Origin: Autumnicola patrickiae
Lineage (GTDB): Bacteria > Bacteroidota > Bacteroidia > Flavobacteriales > Flavobacteriaceae
Direction of reading: 5' to 3'
NCBI RefSeq assembly: GCF_031846525.1
Contig: NZ_JAVRHM010000002.1
Coordinates: 124,001-188,000 of the forward strand
Length of the DNA stretch: 64,000 bases
Part shown: positions 8,693 to 16,843 of the stretch, in pieces
Numbering within the stretch: the first letter of the stretch is position 1
Layout of the letters: each line of letters opens with the position of its first letter
Position numbers and translations under genes: made by a program
The notes under the pieces: generated by a model
Database searches by the model: none
What the model was told of the DNA's origin: nothing
What the model saw: only the letters and a program-made list of their open reading frames with translations

Positions 8693-9649
8693 TTAAATTT
8701 TTCGATTAGTGGCTCTTCTTAATTTGTCATTTATGGTAAGACCAAGGCCTTTCTCCGGAAGCTCTTCAAAAATGAGAACATCAGCGTTCTTTTTATCCAG
8801 ACGATGCATTGCGGCATATAATTTATTTGCAGCTTCTTTAAAGTTTCCTGTTTCCGATAGTACTTCCTGGTGAATAAGTGTGTGATCTGGCACTCTTTTG
8901 CTAAATAGAAGTAACCCGATTCTTTTTCCGGGAAATGATGTCATGGCCTTTATTACATCAGTTGTCAAATAACTTTCTGTAGCCGGTGAGTAATGCCGGG
9001 AAAGCATTCCGGGAGCATTTGGTTTATCTTCATTGTGCGTAGAAAACTTTAGGCTTCCAACCACCTTTTCCAATTCTTCTATAGAAATTGCACCGTGTCT
9101 TAATATTATGGGTTCTTCACCATTGAAACCCACGATAGTTGACTCTATTCCTCTCTCACACTCCCCCCCATCTAAGACAGTACTTAACCTGCCTTTAAAA
9201 TATTTTTTTACATGTGCCGCTTTTGTGGGGCTTATAGATCCAAATGGATTTGCACTTGGGGCCGCCAAAGGAAACTGCAGTCTCTGCAGTAGCTCCAGTG
9301 TGAGGGGATGATTTGGTACTCGTACCGCAACTGTTTCAAGACCCGAAGTCACCACACCCGGAATTATATTTTTCTTCTTTAGAACCAGAGTAAGGGGCCC
9401 CGGCCAAAAAGATCTGGCCAGTTTAAAAGCCGTCTCCGGAATTTCTTTTGCAATCTTCTCCAGATCATCTGCTGAACTCAGGTGCACAATCAGGGGATTA
9501 TGAGCAGGCCTCTTTTTCAATCTAAAAATTTTCTTTACAGCATTTTCGCTGAAGGCGTTTCCGGCCAGGCCATAAACAGTTTCCGTAGGTATAGCTACAA
9601 TTCCGGTATTATTTAATTCTAGGATCGCCTTTTCGATGTTTGTTTGCAT
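8693..9649 (-). CDS. sua5: L-threonylcarbamoyladenylate synthase (Sua5)
   Basis: 318 residues. Makes threonylcarbamoyl-AMP from L-threonine, bicarbonate and ATP, the first step of the t6A modification at position 37 of ANN-decoding tRNAs. The YrdC domain (about 5-195) shows IPTETVYGLAGNAF, KKRPAHNPLIVHL, FWPGPLTLVL and the SANPFGSISPT loop. The C-terminal Sua5 domain (about 210-318) starts APGMLSRHYSPAT. The length fits the two-domain Sua5 form rather than short TsaC. It lies between a DUF6671 gene (9 bases) and pyrC (5 bases), in the same operon as the bicarbonate permease. Confidence 0.92.
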   Translation of the reverse strand: MQTNIEKAILELNNTGIVAIPTETVYGLAGNAFSENAVKKIFRLKKRPAHNPLIVHLSSADDLEKIAKEIPETAFKLARSFWPGPLTLVLKKKNIIPGVVTSGLETVAVRVPNHPLTLELLQRLQFPLAAPSANPFGSISPTKAAHVKKYFKGRLSTVLDGGECERGIESTIVGFNGEEPIILRHGAISIEELEKVVGSLKFSTHNEDKPNAPGMLSRHYSPATESYLTTDVIKAMTSFPGKRIGLLLFSKRVPDHTLIHQEVLSETGNFKEAANKLYAAMHRLDKKNADVLIFEELPEKGLGLTINDKLRRATNRKI

Positions 9650-9658
9650 TTAAATTTT

Positions 9659-10495
9659 TCAGGGATTACATATATCACAATACATAGGATTTTCCCGACG
9701 TATGCCAAATGGATGTTCCTTTTCTATTGTATAAGAGCATTTTCCACATTTATAGACATGGCTTAATGTAGATTTTGTGGGTGATCCACATAATTCACAG
9801 GGTAGACCGGTTTTTGCCGCGGTCACACCAAAACCGGGAGAATTGCAGTGAGGACAACAGGATTTAATTTTCTCTACAAGCACCTCTGCTGCTTTTTCAA
9901 TTACTTTCATTCTTGTAGGATTGTACAGGGCGCGCATATCTGTTTCAACAAAAACAGTATTGCTGTCTTTTTGCAATTTCTGATAACGGGCTTTTAGATG
10001 ATCCCAGTCCGTTATACCTTTAGTAAGCACATTACCGGTCTCTCCTGAACTACGCAATAGAAGAGCATGTGAGGGAAATTGAGCCTCGTTTGCGAAATCC
10101 ACCAGTTCTTTCCAGGTCTTAATTTCTTCTGTAGAAAAATTGGTTTCAACCTCAACTTTGTTAGCAGTAATTTCCAGATCATTTTTCCTGTCAATAAATA
10201 TCACAATCTCTTCATTGGCAGGTAGAAAAGGAATTGAAGGATGGGAGCCGAAAGATCCTTCACTGGCAATACCCAGGTCGTAGCCATAAATTCTCATAGC
10301 TTCCAGACATTTGTTGCGTACCGTAGACACCGGCCCCTCTTTCCTTTCAATTTCTCCGGAAAAAGCTCCGAAGGAATCTGTATCAAAATTTTCGGGTACA
10401 AAGCATTGTACTCCCAGGCTCTTTTCAATTAAAGGTGCGAGAACGGTCTCCTTCTTATGTTTTGTCGCAATTAATAAGTGCCTGCTTTTGAACAT
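9659..10495 (-). CDS. DUF6671-type protein with C-terminal zinc ribbons
   Basis: 278 residues of unknown function. The N-terminal domain (about 1-205) includes DLGIASEGSFGSHPSIPFLP and a conserved-looking GPVSTVRNKCLEAM, which I associate with DUF6671. The C-terminal 70 residues carry four CxxC pairs (CPHC, CELC, CGKC, CDIC), consistent with two zinc ribbons. Cytosolic: no signal or membrane segment. Its ATG shares one base with the stop of the 96-aa gene upstream, and it is 9 bases from sua5, so translation is probably coupled. Nucleic-acid or protein binding through the ribbons is inference. Confidence 0.7.
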   Translation of the reverse strand: MFKSRHLLIATKHKKETVLAPLIEKSLGVQCFVPENFDTDSFGAFSGEIERKEGPVSTVRNKCLEAMRIYGYDLGIASEGSFGSHPSIPFLPANEEIVIFIDRKNDLEITANKVEVETNFSTEEIKTWKELVDFANEAQFPSHALLLRSSGETGNVLTKGITDWDHLKARYQKLQKDSNTVFVETDMRALYNPTRMKVIEKAAEVLVEKIKSCCPHCNSPGFGVTAAKTGLPCELCGSPTKSTLSHVYKCGKCSYTIEKEHPFGIRRENPMYCDICNP

Positions 10496-10785
10496 TATAT
10501 TTTCTCTACTTCGTTTTTTGCGGTGTAGGATATGTTCACTGTGGATTGCAGATCAATCATCTGGTTCTGATTTTCAGCATCCTTCATTAAGGTGATAATT
10601 TTTTCCCGAGCCTCCTGCAGCTCCTTTATTCTTTGCTGTGAGTTAATTGCAGGTTTACCGTCACGAATTTCTGAACTAAATTCTTTGATACGGTGAAACT
10701 GAATTTTACTGCTAATCATGTTAAGCAAAATCTCCTTTGCTTCTGTTGGAGTAAATTGTCCGTCAATGAATTTTACATTTTCCAT
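10495..10785 (-). CDS. Small helical protein of unknown function
   Basis: 96 residues, no membrane segment, helical and charged (QRIKELQEAREKIITLMKDA). It starts MENVKFIDGQFTPTEAKEIL. Its stop overlaps the start of the DUF6671 gene by one base, implying co-translation and a shared role. It is second in the operon that ends in the bicarbonate permease. No family recognised. Confidence 0.75.
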   Translation of the reverse strand: MENVKFIDGQFTPTEAKEILLNMISSKIQFHRIKEFSSEIRDGKPAINSQQRIKELQEAREKIITLMKDAENQNQMIDLQSTVNISYTAKNEVEKI

Positions 10786-10796
10786 GTGTTTGTTAT

Positions 10797-11048
10797 TTAA
10801 AGGTTATTTGAATTAGGTTTTAGAAAGCGGAACAGACTTAAAAAGGTTATTATTATCATTGCTTTAGAAAGCTCTTCCAGAAGAACATTATCAGAAAAAA
10901 TGAAGATGGCCAGGAAGATGCCGCCCAAAAACAGGCTGAAGAATAGCTCCAGATTTAAGGTTGAAGTCCAACTGGATAATTGTTGCACAAAACTTACTTT
11001 TGAGGTTTCTGAAGAAAGGTTTCTCTTTTTACTGCTGCTTGAAATCAT
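10797..11048 (-). CDS. Small membrane protein of unknown function
   Basis: 83 residues. A Ser/Lys-rich N-terminus is followed by two hydrophobic stretches (LFFSLFLGGIFLAIFIF and MIIITFLSLFRFL). First gene of the minus-strand operon, 11 bases before the 96-aa gene, and divergent from the LysR gene. A plus-strand frame overlaps it but has no start context or family resemblance. Confidence 0.55.
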   Translation of the reverse strand: MISSSSKKRNLSSETSKVSFVQQLSSWTSTLNLELFFSLFLGGIFLAIFIFSDNVLLEELSKAMIIITFLSLFRFLKPNSNNL

Positions 11049-11080
11049 TTGGTTCTATTTTGTGCTGCAAAGTTTAAAAA

Positions 11081-11111
11081 TTGGAAGTATAACTGAAAAT
11101 ATATATATTTG
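11081..11111 (+). promoter_or_regulatory. Bacteroidota-type promoter of the LysR gene
   Basis: TTGG at 11081-11084, exactly 19 bases, then TATATTTG at 11104-11111. This agrees with the TTTG-N19-TAnnTTTG form used by the main sigma factor of Bacteroidota. The LysR start codon is 22 bases downstream. The 85-base divergent region must also hold the operon promoter and probably a LysR site. Confidence 0.6.
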
Positions 11112-11133
11112 ATAACTCACATAAAAAAACCTT

Positions 11134-12057
11134 ATGAACTACACCTTGCATCAGTTAAAAATTTTTTTAACGGTTTCCAGAACTCTCAGTGTAACCAGGG
11201 CATCCAAAGAACTACATATGTCCCAGCCAGCGGTGTCTATGCAGCTCCGAAATTTTCAGGAGCAGTTTGACATTCCTTTAACCGAAATTATTGGAAGAAA
11301 GATCCATATCACCGACTTTGGCAAGGAAATAGCCACGGCCGCCGAATATATTTTAAAAGAAGTTGAGGCAATAAATATGAAGAATTTTGCCTACCAGAAC
11401 CAGCTCGTGGGCCGCCTGAAAATCGCTGTGGTCTCTACCGGTAAATATGTAATGCCTTATTTTTTATCTGCTTTTATGCGGGCACATCCAGGAGTAAATC
11501 TTTCCCTGGATGTAACAAATAAGAACTCGGTAGTAGAAAATCTGGAAAATAATGAAATTGACTTTGCACTTGTTTCGGTGCTTCCAGATCATTTGCAGAT
11601 TGAAAGTATCGGCTTGATGGAAAATAAACTTTTTCTTGTGGGAGGCAGAGAACAGGAGTTGAAATTAGCACATCACAGCAGGGAAGTTTTTAGAGAGATT
11701 CCTCTAATCTACAGGGAGCAGGGATCCGGGACAAGACATGTAATGGAAAGCTTTATGAAACAGCACAATCTGCCTATTCTCAAAAAAATGGAATTAACTT
11801 CAAACGAAGCTGTAAAACAAGCGGTTATAGCAGGATTAGGATATTCTGTTGTGCCGATAATCGGGATTAAAAATGAGCTGCGGAATGGAGATCTGGAAAT
11901 TATACCGGTGGGCGGATTTCCAATAAAATCAAACTGGCAAATAATCTGGATGAAAGGCAAAAAGTTCTCCCCCGCTGCCTCTGCCTATCTTGAATATGTA
12001 GAAAAGGAAAAAAGTAAAATTATTAAAGAAAAGTTTGGATGGTTTGAAAAATATTAG
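11134..12057 (+). CDS. LysR-family transcriptional regulator
   Basis: 307 residues. The N-terminal winged helix-turn-helix (1-60) includes QLKIFLTVSRTLSVTRASKE and MSQPAVSMQLRNFQEQFDIP. The effector domain (about 90-295) has RLKIAVVSTGKYVMPYFLSA, NEIDFALVS and YREQGSGTRHVMES. The overall pattern resembles CbbR/CmpR-type members, which control carbon-fixation and bicarbonate-transport genes. It is divergent from the operon ending in the bicarbonate permease and is its likely regulator (inference). An 85-base shared promoter region fits the usual LysR arrangement. Confidence 0.9.
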   Translation: MNYTLHQLKIFLTVSRTLSVTRASKELHMSQPAVSMQLRNFQEQFDIPLTEIIGRKIHITDFGKEIATAAEYILKEVEAINMKNFAYQNQLVGRLKIAVVSTGKYVMPYFLSAFMRAHPGVNLSLDVTNKNSVVENLENNEIDFALVSVLPDHLQIESIGLMENKLFLVGGREQELKLAHHSREVFREIPLIYREQGSGTRHVMESFMKQHNLPILKKMELTSNEAVKQAVIAGLGYSVVPIIGIKNELRNGDLEIIPVGGFPIKSNWQIIWMKGKKFSPAASAYLEYVEKEKSKIIKEKFGWFEKY

Positions 12058-12230
12058 CTCCTGTTTTCTTATAAAAAATTTTAAAGAAAAAGATTTATCA
12101 CTCCCATAAGAACTTCTTATAACCCCTCATGTTTTTTAGTAATTTTCGATCAGATTTATTGATTGTTTTAAGGCTTGTCAGTAGTGAGTTATCGGTTGTT
12201 CTTTTTCACGACTACAAACTAAGACTTTTT

Positions 12231-12262
12231 GCATTGCCGGTAATTGCCATTCTTAGAGTTCG
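12231..12262 (+). repeat. Dispersed intergenic element, copy 6
   Basis: gcattgccggtaattgccat followed by tcttagagttcg: core GGTAATTGCCATT with a mutated flank. Confidence 0.5.
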
Positions 12263-12366
12263 ACTTTTATATAAAAGCTTATATCAACTATTAACCTACT
12301 GTCACAACGTAGTGGAAATGCTTACACCTCAAAAACTACGAACTTTTAAAAGAAGTATTTATACTT

Positions 12367-12391
12367 GTCGATAATTGCCATTTTTGAGGCA
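12367..12391 (+). repeat. Dispersed intergenic element, copy 7
   Basis: gtcgataattgccatttttg followed by aggca: the most consensus-like copy in the window. Confidence 0.7.
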
Positions 12392-12462
12392 CAATCTTGA
12401 ATGTGGTTGTGAGTTGTGGGTTTTTCCTAGCGACTGGCAACTTTCAAATAACCCAAAAACTC

Positions 12463-13839
12463 CTAAACAAACTTCCTGATCCACTTAAAGTGTTTAAAAG
12501 GTGCATATTTAAAAGACACATCGATCCAGGTAGGGGTTTTCACCACTGCTCGTTGATTGCTGAAGGTTTTAAAGCTTTCCTTGCCGTGGTACTGCCCCAT
12601 TCCGCTGCCGCCTACGCCTCCAAAAGGCAAATGATGATTGGTAATGTGCATGAGCGTATCATTAATGCAGACTCCGCCGGAAGTGGTTTTGGTCAGGACC
12701 TCTTTGGCATTCTTTTCTTTTCCGAAGTAGTACAAAGCCAGCGGTTTTTCATTCTGATTAATAAAAGCGAGCGCTTCTTCCATTTTCGAATATGAAAGCA
12801 CCGGAAGAATAGGACCAAAAATTTCCTGCTGCATTACAGGATCGCTTTTCTTTACATTATCCAAAACAGTAGGCGCAATAAACTTCTCCTCTCTGTCTGT
12901 CTCCCCACCAGATTTTACAGTCCCATCCTGCATTAATCCTTTTAACCTGTCAAAAGCTTTTTCGTGGATGATACGCGGATAGAATTTGCTTTCCTGTGGC
13001 TCATCCCCGAACATATCTTCAAACGATTCGGTTATTTTTACAATCAGTTCTTCTTTAATGCTTTCGTGCGCGAGCAGATAATCTGGTGCTATACACGTCT
13101 GGCCGGCATTAATGGTTTTCCCCCAGGCGATCCGGCGGGCAGCAATTTCAAGATTGGCAGTTTCATCTACAATACATGGGCTTTTACCTCCCAACTCCAA
13201 AACTACCGGAGTAAGATGTTCAGCAGCTGCTTTCATTACAATCTTTCCAACGGCGGTGCTTCCGGTAAAGAAAATCAGGTCCCATCGCTTTTTCAGCAAA
13301 GCCTCCCCGGTTTCCTGCGTACCCTGTACCAGCGCGATGTAATTGTCATCAAAAATTTCAGCAATAATTTCCTGCATTACCTGTGCGGTATTCGGAGTAA
13401 ATTCCGAAGGTTTTAAAACAGCACAACATCCTGCAGAAATAGCGCCTACCAAAGGATTCATAAGCAGCTGAAAAGGATAATTCCACGGTGCGATAATTAA
13501 AGAAACACCCAGCGGCTCGTGGTGTAAACTACCCCTGGAGGGTAAAAGGTGAAGCGGAGTAGAAACCTTGTGAGGTTTGCTCCACTTTTTCACATTTTTG
13601 ATATGGTTTTTAAGTTCCTGAAGTACAATACTCACTTCGGTTAAATAAGCTTCTTCATAAGATTTATGCAGGTCCTTGTGAAGCGCATCGGTAATTTTCT
13701 TCTCATTCTTTTCAATGGCCGATTTAAATTTCTTAAGCTGGTTTAACCTGAAATCAACCGACTTTGTTTCGTGCGTTGCAAAATAATCCCGCTGTGCTTT
13801 CAGGATTTTATCTATCGTAGCTTCATTCGTTTCCTTCAT
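12463..13839 (-). CDS. Aldehyde dehydrogenase (class 3 / fatty-aldehyde type)
   Basis: Oxidises aldehydes to acids with NAD(P)+. Visible motifs: IIAPWNYPFQLLMNPLVGAI, VLKPSEFTPNTA, FFTGSTAVGKIVM, the catalytic-Glu block VLELGGKSPCIV, the catalytic-Cys block GKTINAGQTCIAPDYL, EIFGPILPVL, and the C-terminal LPFGGVGGSGMGQYHG. The C-terminal hydrophobic/basic tail (KYAPFKHFKWIRKF) resembles the membrane-associated tail of ALDH3-type enzymes. From Met at 13839 it is 458 residues, typical for the group. An upstream Met at 13878 would add 13. The gene upstream (the S4/metzincin protein) ends 24 bases before that Met, so they may be co-transcribed. Confidence 0.9.
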   Translation of the reverse strand: MKETNEATIDKILKAQRDYFATHETKSVDFRLNQLKKFKSAIEKNEKKITDALHKDLHKSYEEAYLTEVSIVLQELKNHIKNVKKWSKPHKVSTPLHLLPSRGSLHHEPLGVSLIIAPWNYPFQLLMNPLVGAISAGCCAVLKPSEFTPNTAQVMQEIIAEIFDDNYIALVQGTQETGEALLKKRWDLIFFTGSTAVGKIVMKAAAEHLTPVVLELGGKSPCIVDETANLEIAARRIAWGKTINAGQTCIAPDYLLAHESIKEELIVKITESFEDMFGDEPQESKFYPRIIHEKAFDRLKGLMQDGTVKSGGETDREEKFIAPTVLDNVKKSDPVMQQEIFGPILPVLSYSKMEEALAFINQNEKPLALYYFGKEKNAKEVLTKTTSGGVCINDTLMHITNHHLPFGGVGGSGMGQYHGKESFKTFSNQRAVVKTPTWIDVSFKYAPFKHFKWIRKFV

Positions 13840-13902
13840 TTCTGTCTTTTTCAAAATTAAATTTTTCAGCAACTCCAACTTTTTTCTTCAGACAATCAGC
13901 CA

Positions 13903-15489
13903 TCATTCCCTGCTTCGGAACAATGCAAGATGCTGAATAAGCGTCCGACTCTCAAGACCTCCCGCCAATGCTCCTGTTGTCACTCCTACGGTACTAATAA
14001 AAACCGCCAGCCGGATTTTATCTTCTAGAAGGATTTCGGGTTTGTTAAGTGTGGGCCAGGTTTGCATCAAATCTGGGGGAAATACATAAATTTCAATAAT
14101 CATCATTAGCCCGCCCACCAGCAAAAATAAACCGATGCAGGCCAGAAAGATGCTGAAATAAATTACGCTGTTTGCCACCGCCAGATGTTCTGTAAGTATC
14201 CTTTTTTCTTTTCTGGGAAGAAAAAGCGACTGCACCCGCACGAGATAGAAGCTCGCCAGCATTATACTGATAATTGCGAAAAAAGCAGCTGTCCCGTTAG
14301 TCATTCCAAGGCCAACATCCCAGATTTCTGCCGTAAAAATAAGGATGATTGCCGGCGCTACGGCTGCTGTAGCCAAACCGGGCAAAGATAATGGCAGCAG
14401 GAGTGCCCTGTTTTTAAGCAAAGGTTTTATAAAATCCTTCAGGTGCCTGAAGGTCATTAAAACATGAAAAATAAAAGTTTCCAGATCATTTGCGTCTTGC
14501 AGTTCCCTGTCGGGCGCTTTTTTCGCGTTCTTCTTTAATTTTTCTTTTTCTTCAGCAGTAAAAGAAGGAATTTTAGGAATCTCCTCATTAAAAGATCTGG
14601 CGCCCATAATTTTGCTCACAGCCGGCGAGGTATGTTCCAGCCCCAACAAATGCCCTACCTGATGAAGAAAAATTTTAGCGCTGTTAAACCTCGTCCTGGA
14701 GTCACTAAGCTCCAGCCTTGGCTCATTTCTTCCGGTAGAAGTAAGTTTCCTGGTAGAAAGCACCACAATTCTCGTTACCGAAGAGGAAAGTCCTGCCACT
14801 AGGTTATTTTTTCGCGACATAAGCCCAACATCTGTTATTACCGTGACAAGATCATAGGGACCTTCTGCCATTCTAAGACTGGCACCGTCAAGAAATTCTG
14901 AAGGAAATCTTGAGCGGTCATTTTCCAGTTTTGTAGAATCTACAATATCAAAATACCAGTTGATCCCGGTGCTATGTTTTAATTCATCTTTCACATCCTC
15001 AACCAGTTGTTCTGCATACGCAATAAGCACCTCCTTATTCTGAACTCTGCTGAAGGCAATAAGGATCCCCACCTCCATTTCGGGTTTTGGCTGGGGGCCC
15101 TGGGCTTCCTTTAATGCACTAAAAAATCGCTTTCCAGAAGTTATAGCCCTTATCACCCTGGTAGAATTTATAATCCTTACCGACTGTAGTATTCTAATGG
15201 CATTTAATATTCTAAGAACCCGTAGAGCGGGAATTAAAAGTGCCAGAACTGTTATCCAGTTCTTTTTAATAAAACTGGCTTTTCTGGGTGCCAGTAAAAC
15301 CTTTACTAAAAATTCAAAAATAAATAGTCCCCAGATAATGTAGATAAGCGTTTCCTGAAATGACGTTAAACCTCTTACAAGTTCTATAATGAATAAATAA
15401 AGCCATACCAGCGCCAATAAAAACATGGGTATTTCCAGTTGCTCCTCAAGTTTGTAAAATGTCCTGTAAAGTCTTCTGTTTCTTTTCAT
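13903..15489 (-). CDS. Membrane protein joining an S4-like segment and a degenerate metzincin domain
   Basis: 528 residues of unknown function. Hydrophobic helices at about 20-40, 44-66 and 75-90 are followed by a basic segment RVLRILNAIRILQSVRII (Arg at regular three- or four-residue spacing), like the voltage-sensor S4 helix of ion channels. No pore motif follows. The middle (about 135-330) is soluble and contains HQVGHLLGLEH followed by SKIMGAR, matching the metzincin zinc motif HExxHxxGxxH and Met-turn but with Gln (CAG) for the catalytic Glu. The C-terminal third has at least four membrane helices. The zinc ligands remain, so it may bind metal without being an active protease. It could be a sensor or a scaffold. 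The combination is not one I recognise. Confidence 0.7.
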   Translation of the reverse strand: MKRNRRLYRTFYKLEEQLEIPMFLLALVWLYLFIIELVRGLTSFQETLIYIIWGLFIFEFLVKVLLAPRKASFIKKNWITVLALLIPALRVLRILNAIRILQSVRIINSTRVIRAITSGKRFFSALKEAQGPQPKPEMEVGILIAFSRVQNKEVLIAYAEQLVEDVKDELKHSTGINWYFDIVDSTKLENDRSRFPSEFLDGASLRMAEGPYDLVTVITDVGLMSRKNNLVAGLSSSVTRIVVLSTRKLTSTGRNEPRLELSDSRTRFNSAKIFLHQVGHLLGLEHTSPAVSKIMGARSFNEEIPKIPSFTAEEKEKLKKNAKKAPDRELQDANDLETFIFHVLMTFRHLKDFIKPLLKNRALLLPLSLPGLATAAVAPAIILIFTAEIWDVGLGMTNGTAAFFAIISIMLASFYLVRVQSLFLPRKEKRILTEHLAVANSVIYFSIFLACIGLFLLVGGLMMIIEIYVFPPDLMQTWPTLNKPEILLEDKIRLAVFISTVGVTTGALAGGLESRTLIQHLALFRSRE

Positions 15490-15745
15490 TCTCCTGCTGT
15501 TCTAATAGCTTCTTCACAATTTAGCAATTAATGAGTGACTACTGGAGATGAAGGTATATAAAGATTTTAAGAACCGCAGTATTAGTTGTTCCGCTTCCAC
15601 TTCTTCGGAAGAAATTTGATCTGGTTTATTAATTACCAGTGTGTAAATCATCTTCATTTTTGCAAAATATCCTAACTAAGCACTGTTCTTTCACCTATTA
15701 ATCTGAATTTTTAAAGGCTTATATTGCAGTTTAATTTACAGAAAG

Positions 15746-16843
15746 ATGAAAACAGGAATTTCAGTAGAACAACGGCTTGAAGAGCGGGTTAAAGAATTAA
15801 CCTGTCTCTATAATGTATCTTCTGCCATACGGAAACATTCTGATTCTGTAACTTCCACACTTACCGAAATTTGCCAAATTACAGGGCAGGCCTGGCTTTA
15901 TCATGAAGATGCTATTGTGGAACTTAAGTTAAAAGATTATCACATAACCACCGCTACCATTCCTACCCAAACTGTAACCCAGCAAAGTAATATTGTGATC
16001 TTTGGAGAAGAATCTGGCGCTCTTATAGTTCATTATAATGCTGAAAAGTATCAAAAAGCACATTTTCTAAAAGAGGAGCAAAAACTGCTTAACAAGCTTG
16101 CTATCGAGATAAGCGAATTTTTTGAAAGACTGGAGGCTCATCATAAAGAAGAACACCTAAAAAGAATTGCTGAAAGAAATGACAGGCTCTCCATCCTGGG
16201 CGAAATTACTGCAGGGATTGCACACGAGCTTAATACGCCTTTAGGTAACATTTTAGGTTTCGCAGAGCTTATCGCTTCCAAATCTGAAAATCCTCAAATA
16301 AAAAAAGATGCCTCCAAAATAATTAAGTCGGCAATTTTTTCCCGGGAAGTGGTGAAGAAACTTATGTTTTTTGCTTGTGAAATGCCACAGGATAAGAAAG
16401 CGATCCAGATACAACCAGTAATCCTTCAGGCACTTGCATTACTCGGTCCAAATTTCGAAAAAGCTAATGTTAATCATAAATTTCATATAGATAACCCGAA
16501 ACTTGAAGCACAGCTGGATTCGATTCAGTTTACGCAAGTTTTATTCAATCTTCTAATCAATGCAATCTACGTCTCCCCTCCAAAAAGCACAATATCAATA
16601 ACCGTTACCAGCAACGAGAAATCATTTTGTTTAGAAATTGCAGATGAAGGACCCGGAATTTCTTCCGAATTAAAAGCTAAAATCTTTGAACCATTTTTCA
16701 CCACAAAACCTATAGGCGAAGGTGCTGGTCTTGGTTTGAGCGTAGTCCACGGAATTATAAAAAGTCATAAAGGGGAAATCGCGATTTTTGATAATGAAAA
16801 CGCTGGTGCCATTTTTCAAATTCAACTCCCTCTAAAGTTTTAG
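15746..16843 (+). CDS. Soluble sensor histidine kinase (NtrB-like)
   Basis: 365 residues, no membrane helix. The N-terminal part (about 10-135) looks like a small GAF-like sensory region. HisKA has the phospho-acceptor His160 in GITAGIAHELNTPLGNILGF. The ATPase domain has NLLINAIYVSP (N box), DEGPGISSELK (G1) and GEGAGLGLSVVHGIIKSHKG (G2). The following response-regulator gene starts with the base after its stop, so the two are co-translated partners. The cytosolic architecture suggests an internal signal. The divergent region to the S4/metzincin gene is 256 bases and shows no clear promoter. Confidence 0.9.
   Translation: MKTGISVEQRLEERVKELTCLYNVSSAIRKHSDSVTSTLTEICQITGQAWLYHEDAIVELKLKDYHITTATIPTQTVTQQSNIVIFGEESGALIVHYNAEKYQKAHFLKEEQKLLNKLAIEISEFFERLEAHHKEEHLKRIAERNDRLSILGEITAGIAHELNTPLGNILGFAELIASKSENPQIKKDASKIIKSAIFSREVVKKLMFFACEMPQDKKAIQIQPVILQALALLGPNFEKANVNHKFHIDNPKLEAQLDSIQFTQVLFNLLINAIYVSPPKSTISITVTSNEKSFCLEIADEGPGISSELKAKIFEPFFTTKPIGEGAGLGLSVVHGIIKSHKGEIAIFDNENAGAIFQIQLPLKF

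Larger units (their letters stand above)
12058..12462. other. Convergent intergenic region with two repeat copies
   Basis: Lies between the convergent LysR and aldehyde dehydrogenase genes. Open frames here lack any coding character. It holds two copies of the dispersed element (listed separately) and a weak TTTTCTT...AAGAAAA inverted pair near 12064-12089. Confidence 0.5.

Noticed and set aside
10900..11112. Plus-strand frame overlapping the 83-aa membrane gene
   Set aside because: The minus-strand frame fits the operon spacing and has two clear hydrophobic segments; this one ends right before the LysR promoter.
12129..12374. Plus-strand frame between LysR and aldehyde dehydrogenase genes
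   Set aside because: Poor composition, contains repeat copies, no start context or family resemblance.
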